A stretch of DNA of 64,000 nt from Paenibacillus sp. V4I3 (GTDB taxonomy: Bacteria; Bacillota; Bacilli; Paenibacillales; NBRC-103111), in the NCBI RefSeq assembly GCF_030817215.1, contig NZ_JAUSZA010000001.1:5802501-5866500 (forward strand). The letters are read 5' to 3'. Of this stretch, positions 8,976 to 16,865 are shown piece after piece; the stretch's first letter is position 1, and each line of letters starts with the position of its first letter. The notes beneath the pieces were generated by a model that saw only the letters and a list, made by a program, of their open reading frames with translations, made no database searches and was not told the DNA's origin. The translations under genes and the position numbers were made by a program.

Positions 8976-9013
8976 TATAGTTCCCTCCTTATCATGTTCT
9001 TAAATCAGGTTAT

Positions 9014-9700
9014 CTAAAGTTCTTTCCCCACCAAAATAGTGCCCAAACGAACCCAAGTTGCACCTTCTTCAATTGCTACTTCAAAGTCTCCAGACATGCC
9101 CATGGATAACTCCGTAATTTCGTATGGGAAAATTCTCCGCTCATTCAGACGGTCTCGCAATTCTCGCAATCCACGGAAGACAGGTCTTGTTGCATCGGCC
9201 TCCATCTCATAGGGAGCCATGGTCATCAAACCTGTGATATGTATATGTTTTAGCCCACTAACTTCTGTAGCAAAATCGAAGAAATGCTCAGGTGCAATAC
9301 CATACTTTGATTCTTCGCCGGAAACGTTCACTTGCAATAAACAGTTCACTTCAATTCCCAAAGCTGCAGCCTGCTTGTCCAGTTCTTTGGCCAGAGATAT
9401 CCGATCCAACGAGTGAATGTAGGCGAATTTGCCAATGACGTCCTTTACTTTATTCGTTTGCAAATGCCCAATGAAATGCCATGTTCCCCGTTCGTGGAGC
9501 GCTTCCCACTTCGGCTTTACATCCTGCCAGCGATTTTCCCCGATGTGCAGAAGTCCTGCATCCAAAACGCTTTTGGTCGTCTCTAAGGAAACATATTTCG
9601 TTACAGCAATCATCTTAACTTCGTTCTCACTCCGTCCAGACCGCTTACAAGCTGCGGCGACACGGGCTTCAACCTCATCTTTACGGGCTAGTATACTCAC
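9014..9700 (-). CDS. ylmE: YggS/YlmE-family PLP-binding protein
   Basis: Single-domain alanine-racemase-fold protein that binds pyridoxal phosphate and is involved in vitamin B6 and amino-acid homeostasis; no catalytic activity is established for the family. The PLP lysine is in MIAVTKYV near residue 35; the family motifs IGENRWQD, HFIGHLQTNK and SMGMSGDFEVAI are all visible. The start is GTG at 9700 with a GAGGTG SD. Located between pgeF and sepF, as in other Firmicutes. Confidence 0.93.
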   Translation of the reverse strand: MSILARKDEVEARVAAACKRSGRSENEVKMIAVTKYVSLETTKSVLDAGLLHIGENRWQDVKPKWEALHERGTWHFIGHLQTNKVKDVIGKFAYIHSLDRISLAKELDKQAAALGIEVNCLLQVNVSGEESKYGIAPEHFFDFATEVSGLKHIHITGLMTMAPYEMEADATRPVFRGLRELRDRLNERRIFPYEITELSMGMSGDFEVAIEEGATWVRLGTILVGKEL

Positions 9701-9744
9701 TTATGAAGACACCTCAATTCAACGCTTCGCTTGCATCCATCTCC

Positions 9745-10590
9745 TCAAAGAAGACCTATCCAAGCAATCATTCTTCCTGTAGAACCGCCTTCTTTTCGAT
9801 GTGAAAAAAAGAGATCAGTGCTACAACTCGTACATAACTGTGATACTTCGATATGGGACGACAAAATTCCTGCTTGCAGTAACAATTTTCGGTTCAATTC
9901 TTGCAAATTCAGCATATACTTGCCATTTCCTTTGTCGACCATAACAACTTGACGCTCTTCTGATGATGCTTTGACATCCGCAAGTACATGGTTTACACGA
10001 TTAGCTACAGTCTCATCAACCTCATAGCAGCAGGCTCTTATGGATGGACCAATTGCCGCGCGAATGTCTGTGGCTTGACTACCAAAAGTATGTGTCATTA
10101 AGGATATAGTAGCCATGGAAATGTTTAACACCGTGCCTTTCCAACCTGCATGAGCAAGCCCGGCAACACGCTTAACAGGATCGTAGAAAAATAACGGTAC
10201 ACAATCTGCAAATTGCGCACAAAGAACGATTCCTTTCTCATTTGTAATGAATCCGTCCCTCGCTTGAATGGCCGTTTCCCTGGAAGCTCTGCCCATTCCC
10301 TTTTCCTGTAGGCTTACTACAGTGACTTCGTTACCATGTACCTGTTCTGCATACGTGAATGCTTCAAACGGCAGTCCTACGGCCTCAGCGATCAACTCAC
10401 GATTCCTCGCCACATGTTCAGGCGCATCGTTCACATGCAGTCCGCAATTGAGCGTTGAATAGGATCCCTGACTCACTCCTCCATGGCGGGACGTAAAACC
10501 AACAGTCAATTCATTGTATTGCTCCATCCAGCTTGCTATCGTAAATAGGACTGGCCCATCTTCTTTCGCTTGTTTCACAAATGGTTCCAC
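9745..10590 (-). CDS. pgeF: Purine nucleoside phosphorylase / laccase-domain protein YlmD (YfiH/PgeF family)
   Basis: YfiH-family enzyme; relatives phosphorolyse or deaminate adenosine and in E. coli PgeF edits peptidoglycan precursors carrying wrong amino acids. The metal-site residues lie in VHGNEV, FADCVPL and AHAGWKG, and the family's RACCYEV segment is present. The start is GTG at 10590 with an SD GGAGAG; 281 residues is usual. It lies between ylmC and ylmE in the division cluster, which suits a peptidoglycan-quality role, but this is inference. Confidence 0.88.
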   Translation of the reverse strand: MEPFVKQAKEDGPVLFTIASWMEQYNELTVGFTSRHGGVSQGSYSTLNCGLHVNDAPEHVARNRELIAEAVGLPFEAFTYAEQVHGNEVTVVSLQEKGMGRASRETAIQARDGFITNEKGIVLCAQFADCVPLFFYDPVKRVAGLAHAGWKGTVLNISMATISLMTHTFGSQATDIRAAIGPSIRACCYEVDETVANRVNHVLADVKASSEERQVVMVDKGNGKYMLNLQELNRKLLLQAGILSSHIEVSQLCTSCSTDLFFSHRKEGGSTGRMIAWIGLL

Positions 10591-10641
10591 GGTTGCTCTC
10601 TCCCCACATTTGGATCTTTACTCCTTTTACTTTAGCACAAA

Positions 10642-10703
10642 ATAAAAAGACACACGATGTTTGCTTTGGCCTGCCCATGAAGCAGCGGCCTTCGCTCGTG
10701 TGC
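10642..10703 (-). terminator. Terminator after ylmC
   Basis: On the minus strand a stem pairs GGCACACGA with TCGTGTGTC, encloses an inner hairpin of GGCC-rich sequence, and ends in TTTTTATTTTG. It lies between ylmC and pgeF and probably limits read-through from sigG/ylmC. Confidence 0.7.
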
Positions 10704-10709
10704 CTTCCG

Positions 10710-11009
10710 TCAATTTCGGAATTGCTGATTGAACTCATAAACACCTTCGTTATCATCCGTTTGACGATAAGGCCGGACGTCTTCCAATTTCACAAGAACG
10801 ACATCTGCACCGATTTTCACAATATGTTTCCAAGGTATGATGACATCTGTCCCTGAACCAAACAACCCGAAAAATCGGCTTTGATTGGGTACAACAATCG
10901 ATTCGATACGACCCTGACGCAGATCAAGCTCCAAATCACTGATTTGCCCGAGCTTTTTACCATCGACAATATTGATTACATCCTTCGTCTGGAAATCAGA
11001 TATTTTCAT
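10710..11009 (-). CDS. ylmC: YlmC/YmxH-family PRC-barrel protein
   Basis: Small PRC-barrel protein of the YlmC/YmxH sporulation family; members are co-located with sigG and their molecular role is unknown. The 99-residue product starts MKISDFQTKDV and has the barrel motif GKKLGQISDLELD and IIPWKHIVKIGADVVLV. The frame is open 34 codons further upstream, but that extension lacks similarity and an SD; the ATG at 11009 has a weak GGTG SD at a long spacing. It follows sigG after a terminator. Confidence 0.85.
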   Translation of the reverse strand: MKISDFQTKDVINIVDGKKLGQISDLELDLRQGRIESIVVPNQSRFFGLFGSGTDVIIPWKHIVKIGADVVLVKLEDVRPYRQTDDNEGVYEFNQQFRN

Positions 11010-11093
11010 GAGGCTATTCACCACGAATCTCATTAGGATTTTTAACTGATTTTGTACTAGTATATGTGCGGTGTGGGCAAAATGTCCTGAAAA

Positions 11094-11137
11094 CCAAAAA
11101 AAGACCTTCACGGCTTGTCACAGCCGATCCAGTCTTT
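11094..11137 (-). terminator. Terminator after sigG
   Basis: On the minus strand an interrupted stem (AAGAC..CGGCT paired with AGCCG..GTCTT) is followed by a run of seven T. It begins a few bases after the sigG stop codon. Confidence 0.85.
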
Positions 11138-11144
11138 ATGTTAA

Positions 11145-11927
11145 TTACGATTTCACATGTTTCTGCATCTGACAGATCGCAGATTTCTCAAGTCTGGAAA
11201 CCTGAGCTTGGGAAATGCCAATCTCATCGGCAACCTCCATCTGCGTTTTCCCTTCAAAAAAGCGCATGGAGAGAATCATCTTCTCCCTAGCATTTAGTTT
11301 ACGCATTGCTTCACGAAGAGCAATTCCTTCAATCCACGACATGTCCTTATTGCGCTCATCACTGATCTGGTCCATGACATAGATGGGATCTCCGCCATCA
11401 TGGTAAATCGGTTCGAATAAGGATACGGGGTCTTGGATGGCATCAAGCGCGAATACCACGTCCTCCTTAGGCACATTAAGGGCCTCGGAGATTTCATAGA
11501 TCGTAGGTTCGCGTGAATTCTGATTCGTTAAGCTGTCTCTGACTTGCAAAGCTTTGTAAGCAATATCTCTTAAGGAACGAGAAACGCGAATCGGGTTATT
11601 ATCTCGTAAGTAGCGGCGAATCTCACCTATAATCATCGGTACAGCATAGGTCGAGAACTTAACATTTTGACTTAAATCAAAGTTATCAATGGCTTTCATC
11701 AAACCAATACAGCCAACTTGGAAGAGATCGTCCACATACTCTCCGCGATTGTTGAACCGCTGGATCACACTTAGAACTAACCTTAGGTTCCCATTGACCA
11801 ATTTCTCTCTTGCAGCTCGCTCCTGTTTCGTCTGCAAATCAGAGAACAGTTCGCGCATTTCAGCATTGGTCAGAACAGGCAGTTTGGCGGTATCAACACC
11901 ACATATCTCAACTTTATTTCGGGTCAC
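11145..11927 (-). CDS. sigG: RNA polymerase sporulation sigma factor SigG (late forespore)
   Basis: Directs late forespore transcription after engulfment. The 260-residue protein begins VTRNKVEICGVDT and contains region 2 (LVLSVIQRFNNRGEYVDD, DLFQVGCIGLMKAI), region 3 and the region 4 helix-turn-helix TQMEVADEIGISQAQVSR; its length equals that of B. subtilis SigG as I remember it. The frame is open 47 codons further upstream, but the GTG at 11927 has GGGAGGT seven bases before it and matches the family start. It follows sigE at 161 bp, the classical spoIIG-spoIIIG arrangement. Confidence 0.97.
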   Translation of the reverse strand: MTRNKVEICGVDTAKLPVLTNAEMRELFSDLQTKQERAAREKLVNGNLRLVLSVIQRFNNRGEYVDDLFQVGCIGLMKAIDNFDLSQNVKFSTYAVPMIIGEIRRYLRDNNPIRVSRSLRDIAYKALQVRDSLTNQNSREPTIYEISEALNVPKEDVVFALDAIQDPVSLFEPIYHDGGDPIYVMDQISDERNKDMSWIEGIALREAMRKLNAREKMILSMRFFEGKTQMEVADEIGISQAQVSRLEKSAICQMQKHVKS

Positions 11928-12088
11928 CGTGATTACCTCCCAAGGAGAAACATTACTGTTAATTATCCCCGTGAGCGGTTGATTTATTCCTGTCCTATCC
12001 CTTATGGAGCTACTTGACAAAAGGGTTTCGACTTGCTCCCTCCCGTGACTGCTGAACAATTTCAACATGAGCCGTCAAAAAATATTTT

Positions 12089-12811
12089 TCAGACCATCTT
12101 ATTAAATTCTTTACGAAGCCTTTTAATAATACGCTTTTCCAATCTGGAGATATACGATTGTGAAATGCCCAATAAATCAGCGACGTCCTTTTGCGTTTTT
12201 TCCTCCCCGTCTTGCAGGCCAAAACGGAGCTCCATAATGATGCGTTCTCGTTCTGTTAACTTATCAAGTGCTTTATGCAGCAGCTTTCGATCTACCTGTT
12301 CTTCAATATTTCTGTAAATTGTATCATTTTCGGTCCCTAAAACATCAGATAACAGAAGCTCATTTCCGTCCCAATCAATGTTTAGTGGTTCATCGAAAGA
12401 AACTTCCGTACGTATTTTACTGTTTCGTCTTAAGTACATAAGAATTTCATTTTCAATACAGCGGGAAGCATATGTAGCTAGCTTGATCTTTTTCTCCGGG
12501 TCAAAAGTGTTCACTGCTTTAATTAGGCCGATAGCACCGATAGAAACCAAATCCTCGATATTGATGCCAGTGTTTTCGAATTTTCTAGCTATATAGACAA
12601 CCAATCTCAGGTTGCGCTCAATCAGCATAGCTCGCACAGCAGCATCCCCGGACGGTAACTTTTCCAATAAGTACTCTTCTTCTTCTCTCGTAAGTGGGGG
12701 CGGTAAAGCTTCACTACCACCAATGTAATAGATTTCTTCGCCTTTAAGACCTAATAGCATTAAAATACGATAATACGCTAGTTGAAAGAGCATTTTCCAC
12801 TTCAAGAACAT
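12089..12811 (-). CDS. sigE: RNA polymerase sporulation sigma factor SigE (pro-sigma E)
   Basis: Early mother-cell sigma factor made as an inactive precursor. The first roughly 28 residues form a hydrophobic/basic pro-sequence (MFLKWKMLFQLAYYRILM) removed near the KGEEIYYIGG segment by SpoIIGA. Region 2 (NLRLVVYIARKFENTG, IGLIKAVNTFDP) and the region 4 helix-turn-helix (TQKDVADLLGISQSYISR) are intact, and the protein ends FNKMV as in Bacillus. AGGAGG lies just before the ATG and directly adjoins the hairpin repeat array. Confidence 0.97.
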   Translation of the reverse strand: MFLKWKMLFQLAYYRILMLLGLKGEEIYYIGGSEALPPPLTREEEEYLLEKLPSGDAAVRAMLIERNLRLVVYIARKFENTGINIEDLVSIGAIGLIKAVNTFDPEKKIKLATYASRCIENEILMYLRRNSKIRTEVSFDEPLNIDWDGNELLLSDVLGTENDTIYRNIEEQVDRKLLHKALDKLTERERIIMELRFGLQDGEEKTQKDVADLLGISQSYISRLEKRIIKRLRKEFNKMV

Positions 12812-12819
12812 GTTAGTTT

Positions 12820-12967
12820 CCTCCTAAGAGTTTTGCGTATGCAAAACTGACTTCGTAAGCATTCGCTGAGTTTTGCGTTAGCAAAACTTTCATCGTAAGC
12901 ATAGGCTGAGTTTTCCGCAGGAAAACTGGCATCGTAAGCATATGTAGAGTTTTGCTTCTCGCAAAAC
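12820..12967 (-). repeat. Tandem array of four hairpin elements between spoIIGA and sigE
   Basis: Copies begin (plus strand) at about 12828, 12868, 12908 and 12947, a 39-40 bp period. Each has a hairpin with arms AGTTTTGC/GCAAAACT or close variants; the third is AGTTTTCC/GGAAAACT, so both arms changed together, which keeps the pairing. The first three have the CGTAAGC tail; the fourth keeps only the hairpin. The unit nearest sigE ends two bases from its AGGAGG. Confidence 0.88.
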
Positions 12968-13029
12968 AAATTTCCTAAACCGAAGAAGTGGTTTACGTTA
13001 CTTATTACTCACTTTCCAATTTGAAAGCG

Positions 13030-13953
13030 CTATCCTGCTGAAATCAAAGCTGGATGGATAATCGCTTGATAAGTGCCGTCACTGCAAAGCTTTCCTCCGT
13101 CGAGTCCGATAAGCACCTTAGACGCCTCAATTTGCAAATGATTATGGGTGATCACCACCTTATCCGGTTTAATGGCCAGCATGAATTGGGTATTCCGATT
13201 AACACCACGGTATGGCACGAGACGCAAGCGATCCTGCCATATAAATTCCTCCACACCCAAACCACTTATGATCTGATCAACATCTGCCGATCTAATCCTT
13301 TGGAGCCATTCTACAGGCAATACATCCCCCCACTCAGACACTTCCATTACCATTACAGGGGTTCGTGTTAACGGGTCATACAATTGATTTCCCGTATCTA
13401 TTAAACCTTTGCAAGAGGCTGTATAATCACCCACATGAATCGTTACTTCCGCCAAATAAGATGTTAACACCTCACGCTGCTTCGAACTCTGAAACACCGT
13501 TCTGAACCACCATAGCAAAGGCAGCAGCAGCATGAGCACAAACAGGATGCCTCCAACCTTCATCTGAAACATGGCCACACCTGTTTGCGTAAACACAATC
13601 CCCTCCATCACATCGGATGAGGATGCCAGTACATAATGAATGCCGAACATACCACCGGCTACAGCAAAATTCACTAAAAGGAACGTTCCGATGTTTCTCA
13701 ATAAATTTTGTAAGGAGCCAAAACCAAAAGCAGTCATAATCATACCGATACAGAACATACATTTCACAGAAAATGTAAAAAGAAACAACGGCACTGGCAA
13801 GAACATAATGACCACATAGGAAGCTCCCAAAACCGACGAACCTACGATTCTCCACCACTTGAACGATATTTTCCGCGTTTTAGCCGTTACGATAAGCATG
13901 GCCGCATCCATCAGAAAGTTCAGCAGGAAAATGAGATCCGCATAGACGACCAC
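13030..13953 (-). CDS. spoIIGA: SpoIIGA, sigma-E processing aspartic peptidase
   Basis: Polytopic membrane protease that cleaves pro-sigma E after a signal (SpoIIR) from the forespore. Five or so hydrophobic helices occupy residues 1-150; the cytoplasmic protease domain contains the aspartyl motif GLIDTGNQLYDP with catalytic D186. The start is GTG at 13953 with GGTGAGG upstream. It is encoded immediately before its substrate sigE, with the hairpin repeat array between them, and its mRNA probably starts at the promoter listed at 14022-14054. Confidence 0.95.
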   Translation of the reverse strand: MVVYADLIFLLNFLMDAAMLIVTAKTRKISFKWWRIVGSSVLGASYVVIMFLPVPLFLFTFSVKCMFCIGMIMTAFGFGSLQNLLRNIGTFLLVNFAVAGGMFGIHYVLASSSDVMEGIVFTQTGVAMFQMKVGGILFVLMLLLPLLWWFRTVFQSSKQREVLTSYLAEVTIHVGDYTASCKGLIDTGNQLYDPLTRTPVMVMEVSEWGDVLPVEWLQRIRSADVDQIISGLGVEEFIWQDRLRLVPYRGVNRNTQFMLAIKPDKVVITHNHLQIEASKVLIGLDGGKLCSDGTYQAIIHPALISAG

Positions 13954-14021
13954 AATTTCCTCACCTCCAAGACGGATGCTTTTATAGTAATTTTTCTGAC
14001 GAAACTTTAAGGTTCTAAATC

Positions 14022-14054
14022 AGTATATGGGAATCTAAATTCAAAGTCTGTCTA
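14022..14054 (-). promoter_or_regulatory. Candidate spoIIG promoter with long spacer
   Basis: On the minus strand TAGACA (14049-14054) is 21 bp from TATACT (14022-14027), about 65 bp before spoIIGA. The B. subtilis spoIIG promoter is a sigma-A promoter with an unusually long (22 bp) spacer that needs Spo0A. The same architecture here is suggestive; no perfect Spo0A box was found beside it. Confidence 0.5.
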
Positions 14055-14125
14055 AACTTGCTAGTAGGATGATACTTTTTTTGTCAGTTGACGCGGCCTA
14101 TCCCAAGCTAGAAAAGCCCTAAGAA

Positions 14126-14166
14126 CAACAAAAAACCGAAGCCTCTACATCATGTAGGGCTTCGGT
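14126..14166 (-). terminator. Terminator after ftsZ
   Basis: On the minus strand ACCGAAGCCCTACA pairs with TGTAGAGGCTTCGGT around a short loop and is followed by six T. It separates ftsZ from the spoIIGA operon. Confidence 0.93.
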
Positions 14167-14187
14167 CTCTTTACAACTATTATGTAA

Positions 14188-15309
14188 CTATTTGTCGGTA
14201 TTCCGTCCGCGATTACGCAGAAACGTCGGAATATCTAATTGGTCGTTGGATGGTTGTGAACCAAAAGGTTTCAAGTTGTTTAACCGATTGTCTGGAGCAG
14301 GAGTTTCTGGTTGACCCGTGCCAGGACGTTTGATCGGTTGATGAACAGGTGCTGCCTTATGCTCAAAACCAGTTGCAATAACAGTAACAAGAATTTCATC
14401 CTTGAGTTTGTCATCAATGACAGCTCCGAAAATCATATTCACTTCGATATCAGATGCAGATGCAACGATATCAGCTGCTTCATTGACTTCGTACAAGCTG
14501 AGATTCACGCCACCCGTAATGTTCATCAGAACCCCGCGAGCTCCTTCAATGGAAGTTTCCAACAAAGGACTGGAGATCGCTTTTTTGGCTGCTTCAGCTG
14601 CACGATTCTCACCTGTTGCCACACCGATACCCATGAGTGCTGAGCCGCGTTCAGTCATAATCGTTTTGACATCTGCAAAATCCAGATTGATAAGTCCAGG
14701 CACAGCAATTAAGTCTGAGATCCCTTGTACACCTTGACGAAGTACGTTATCCGCTTCGCGGAAAGCTTCGAGCATAGGTGTCTTCTTATCAACAATCTCT
14801 AAAAGACGGTCATTCGGGATAATAATAAGCGTGTCTACCTTCTCTTTCAATGCTGCAATACCTTGCTCAGCTTGCAAAGAGCGTTTGCGTCCTTCGAACG
14901 TGAAAGGACGAGTAACTACACCTACTGTTAAAGCGCCTACTTCTTTGGCGATCTCAGCAATAACAGGTGCAGCTCCAGTACCCGTACCGCCACCCATGCC
15001 TGCTGTAACGAATACCATGTCTGCGCCGCGAAGTGTATTCAGAATTGTCTCCCTTGACTCTTCTGCCGCTTTCTTACCTACTTCAGGGTTCGCACCTGCA
15101 CCAAGACCGCGTGTCAGTTTATCCCCGATTTGTAATTTATGCACAGACTTAGCTAAGTGTAAAGCTTGAGCATCTGTATTCACGGTGATAAACTCAACGC
15201 CTTTAACACCGTTCTCGATCATTCGGTTTACTGCATTGCTTCCGCCGCCACCAACACCGATGACTTTTATTTGAGCCAATTGGTCTAAATCCATATCAAA
15301 TTCAAACAT
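14188..15309 (-). CDS. ftsZ: Cell division GTPase FtsZ
   Basis: Tubulin-like GTPase forming the Z ring. The 373-residue product has the N-terminal GVGGGGSNAVNRM loop, the tubulin signature GGGTGTG, the T7 synergy loop NLDFADVK, a variable linker rich in P, Q and N, and the conserved C-terminal peptide DIPTFLRNR that binds FtsA, SepF and others. The ATG at 15318 lies only two bases after the AGGGGG SD; the ATG at 15309 gives better spacing and aligns with the Bacillus MLEFE start, so it is preferred. It follows ftsA by about 30 bp. Confidence 0.96.
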   Translation of the reverse strand: MFEFDMDLDQLAQIKVIGVGGGGSNAVNRMIENGVKGVEFITVNTDAQALHLAKSVHKLQIGDKLTRGLGAGANPEVGKKAAEESRETILNTLRGADMVFVTAGMGGGTGTGAAPVIAEIAKEVGALTVGVVTRPFTFEGRKRSLQAEQGIAALKEKVDTLIIIPNDRLLEIVDKKTPMLEAFREADNVLRQGVQGISDLIAVPGLINLDFADVKTIMTERGSALMGIGVATGENRAAEAAKKAISSPLLETSIEGARGVLMNITGGVNLSLYEVNEAADIVASASDIEVNMIFGAVIDDKLKDEILVTVIATGFEHKAAPVHQPIKRPGTGQPETPAPDNRLNNLKPFGSQPSNDQLDIPTFLRNRGRNTDK

Positions 15310-15339
15310 GTGAGTCATATCCCCCTAACTTTGCGTTCA

Positions 15340-16588
15340 CTATATAAATTCACTGAAAAAATTTTTTACCCGTTCAAGAAAACCTGGTTTATTACTATCG
15401 GAGGATTTTTTTGCTGTTGACTTCGTTACTACTTTCTTTGAGAAACCTGAATTCCGATTTTTCATGTATTTGGATACGAATTGAATGATACCAACGCCAC
15501 TAGTGTAGGAAGGATCACGTACTCCAATGAAATCCGGAACAGCGATGCGTACAGATGTTGCGAGTTCAGCTTGTGCGACCGCAAGTATGCCCGGCATACA
15601 AACGGTTCCGCCTGTAAGCACATAACCACCAGCTAAATCACCATAACCCAAACGATGAACTTCCGCACGGATCATTTGGAAAATTTCTTCAACGCGGGGT
15701 TCAATGATATTCGCGAGGTCTACTTGCGAAAACTCTTTTTCCACATTGCTTCCCATTCTCGTAACCTTAAATACTTGATCAGGCGCTGAATCATCTACAG
15801 AAGCACAACCGTATTTCAGCTTTATTTTCTCTGCGATTTCGAGCTGAGTCCGGAGTCCAATTGCGATATCATTACTGATGTACTCGCCACCGATTTGAAT
15901 CGTCGACGTAGCCACAAGATTACCTTGTTCAAATACTGCAATTGTTGCTGCCCCTGCTCCTACATCAACCCAGAACCGTTCCAACAGCTTTCTCATCCTT
16001 GGATAAAGCTAACTGCCCAGATGCGAGAGACATCAAGATGAGGCCTGCAACCTTCAGTTCGGATTTTTCCACAACACGGATTAAATTATGTATCCCTGTC
16101 TTCGCTCCAGTGATAATTGTCGCTTCCACTTCTAAGCGAACACCAATCATGCCACGAGGATCATTAATGCCTTCTTGCCCATCTACTAAATATTGCTTAG
16201 GTACAACTCCAATAATTTCACGTTCGGGAGGTAATGCGATGACTCTGGCCGCCTGAATAACACGATCGATATCCTCTTCTCCGATTTCTCGGTCTTCATT
16301 AGAAACAGCGACAACACCATGACTAGATTGAAGAGCAATATGATTACCTGAAATTCCTACGTAAACCTCGGAAATTTGTACGCCGACCATTCGTTCAGCA
16401 TGATCGACAGCGCTGCGAATTGAATTCACAGTTTGATCAATATCAACAATTGCGCCTTTACGAATACCCTCTGACTCGGCAGATCCCACACCTATTATAT
16501 TAATGGTTCCGTTTACGACTTCCCCAATAATAGCTCGAACCTTGGATGTACCGATGTCTAAACTAACAATGATGTCATTGTTGCTCAA
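15340..16588 (-). pseudogene. ftsA: Cell division protein FtsA, interrupted by a +1 frameshift
   Basis: Actin-like ATPase that anchors FtsZ to the membrane. The first reading frame (16588 down to 15965) encodes the N-terminal part (DIIVSLDIGTSKVRAIIGE...) and ends at a TGA; the second (from about 15968 down to 15340) continues precisely with VDVGAGAATIAVFEQG through the C-terminal amphipathic helix (RVKNFFSEFI). Removing one G from the GGG at 15969-15971 restores a 415-residue FtsA reading KAVGTVLVDVGAG. Nothing else is damaged. The start is TTG with AGGAGGT nine bases before. It may be a sequencing error, a fresh mutation or, less likely, recoding. Confidence 0.9.
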
Positions 16589-16865
16589 GCCCCTGGCACC
16601 TCCTGTAACTTGGGTAATAAAGTGAATTCATCACAAATACTTCTATACGTATTCCACACAACCGCCATATTCCCTCTTTTTTCTACATTTTTTTTGCCAG
16701 TAAAAAAAGTCGTTTACATATCTAGTCTTAATGATGAGAAAATGATATAGATCCTGTCTAGTAACTACTTAAAACAATCTAACGAACTGATAGATACCTA
16801 ATTAACCATAAATCTAATTTTAACATTATTTTAAGTGATTGAGTAGCCCATTAAACGTTTTTTTG

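Noticed and set aside
11940..12000. GAATA-14-GGGGATAAT-like forespore (sigma-F/G) promoter upstream of sigG (minus strand).
   Set aside because: Only a partial match to the forespore consensus; left out as a feature, though a forespore promoter is expected somewhere in this spacer.
11928..12068. N-terminal extension of SigG upstream of the GTG at 11927.
   Set aside because: The GTG has an ideal SD and the family start; the extension is intergenic sequence that happens to be open.
15960..15996. Programmed +1 frameshifting to produce full-length FtsA.
   Set aside because: The P-site codon GGT cannot re-pair with GTT by a single-base slip, and no prfB-like SD stimulator is positioned upstream. 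A base-call error or mutation is simpler.
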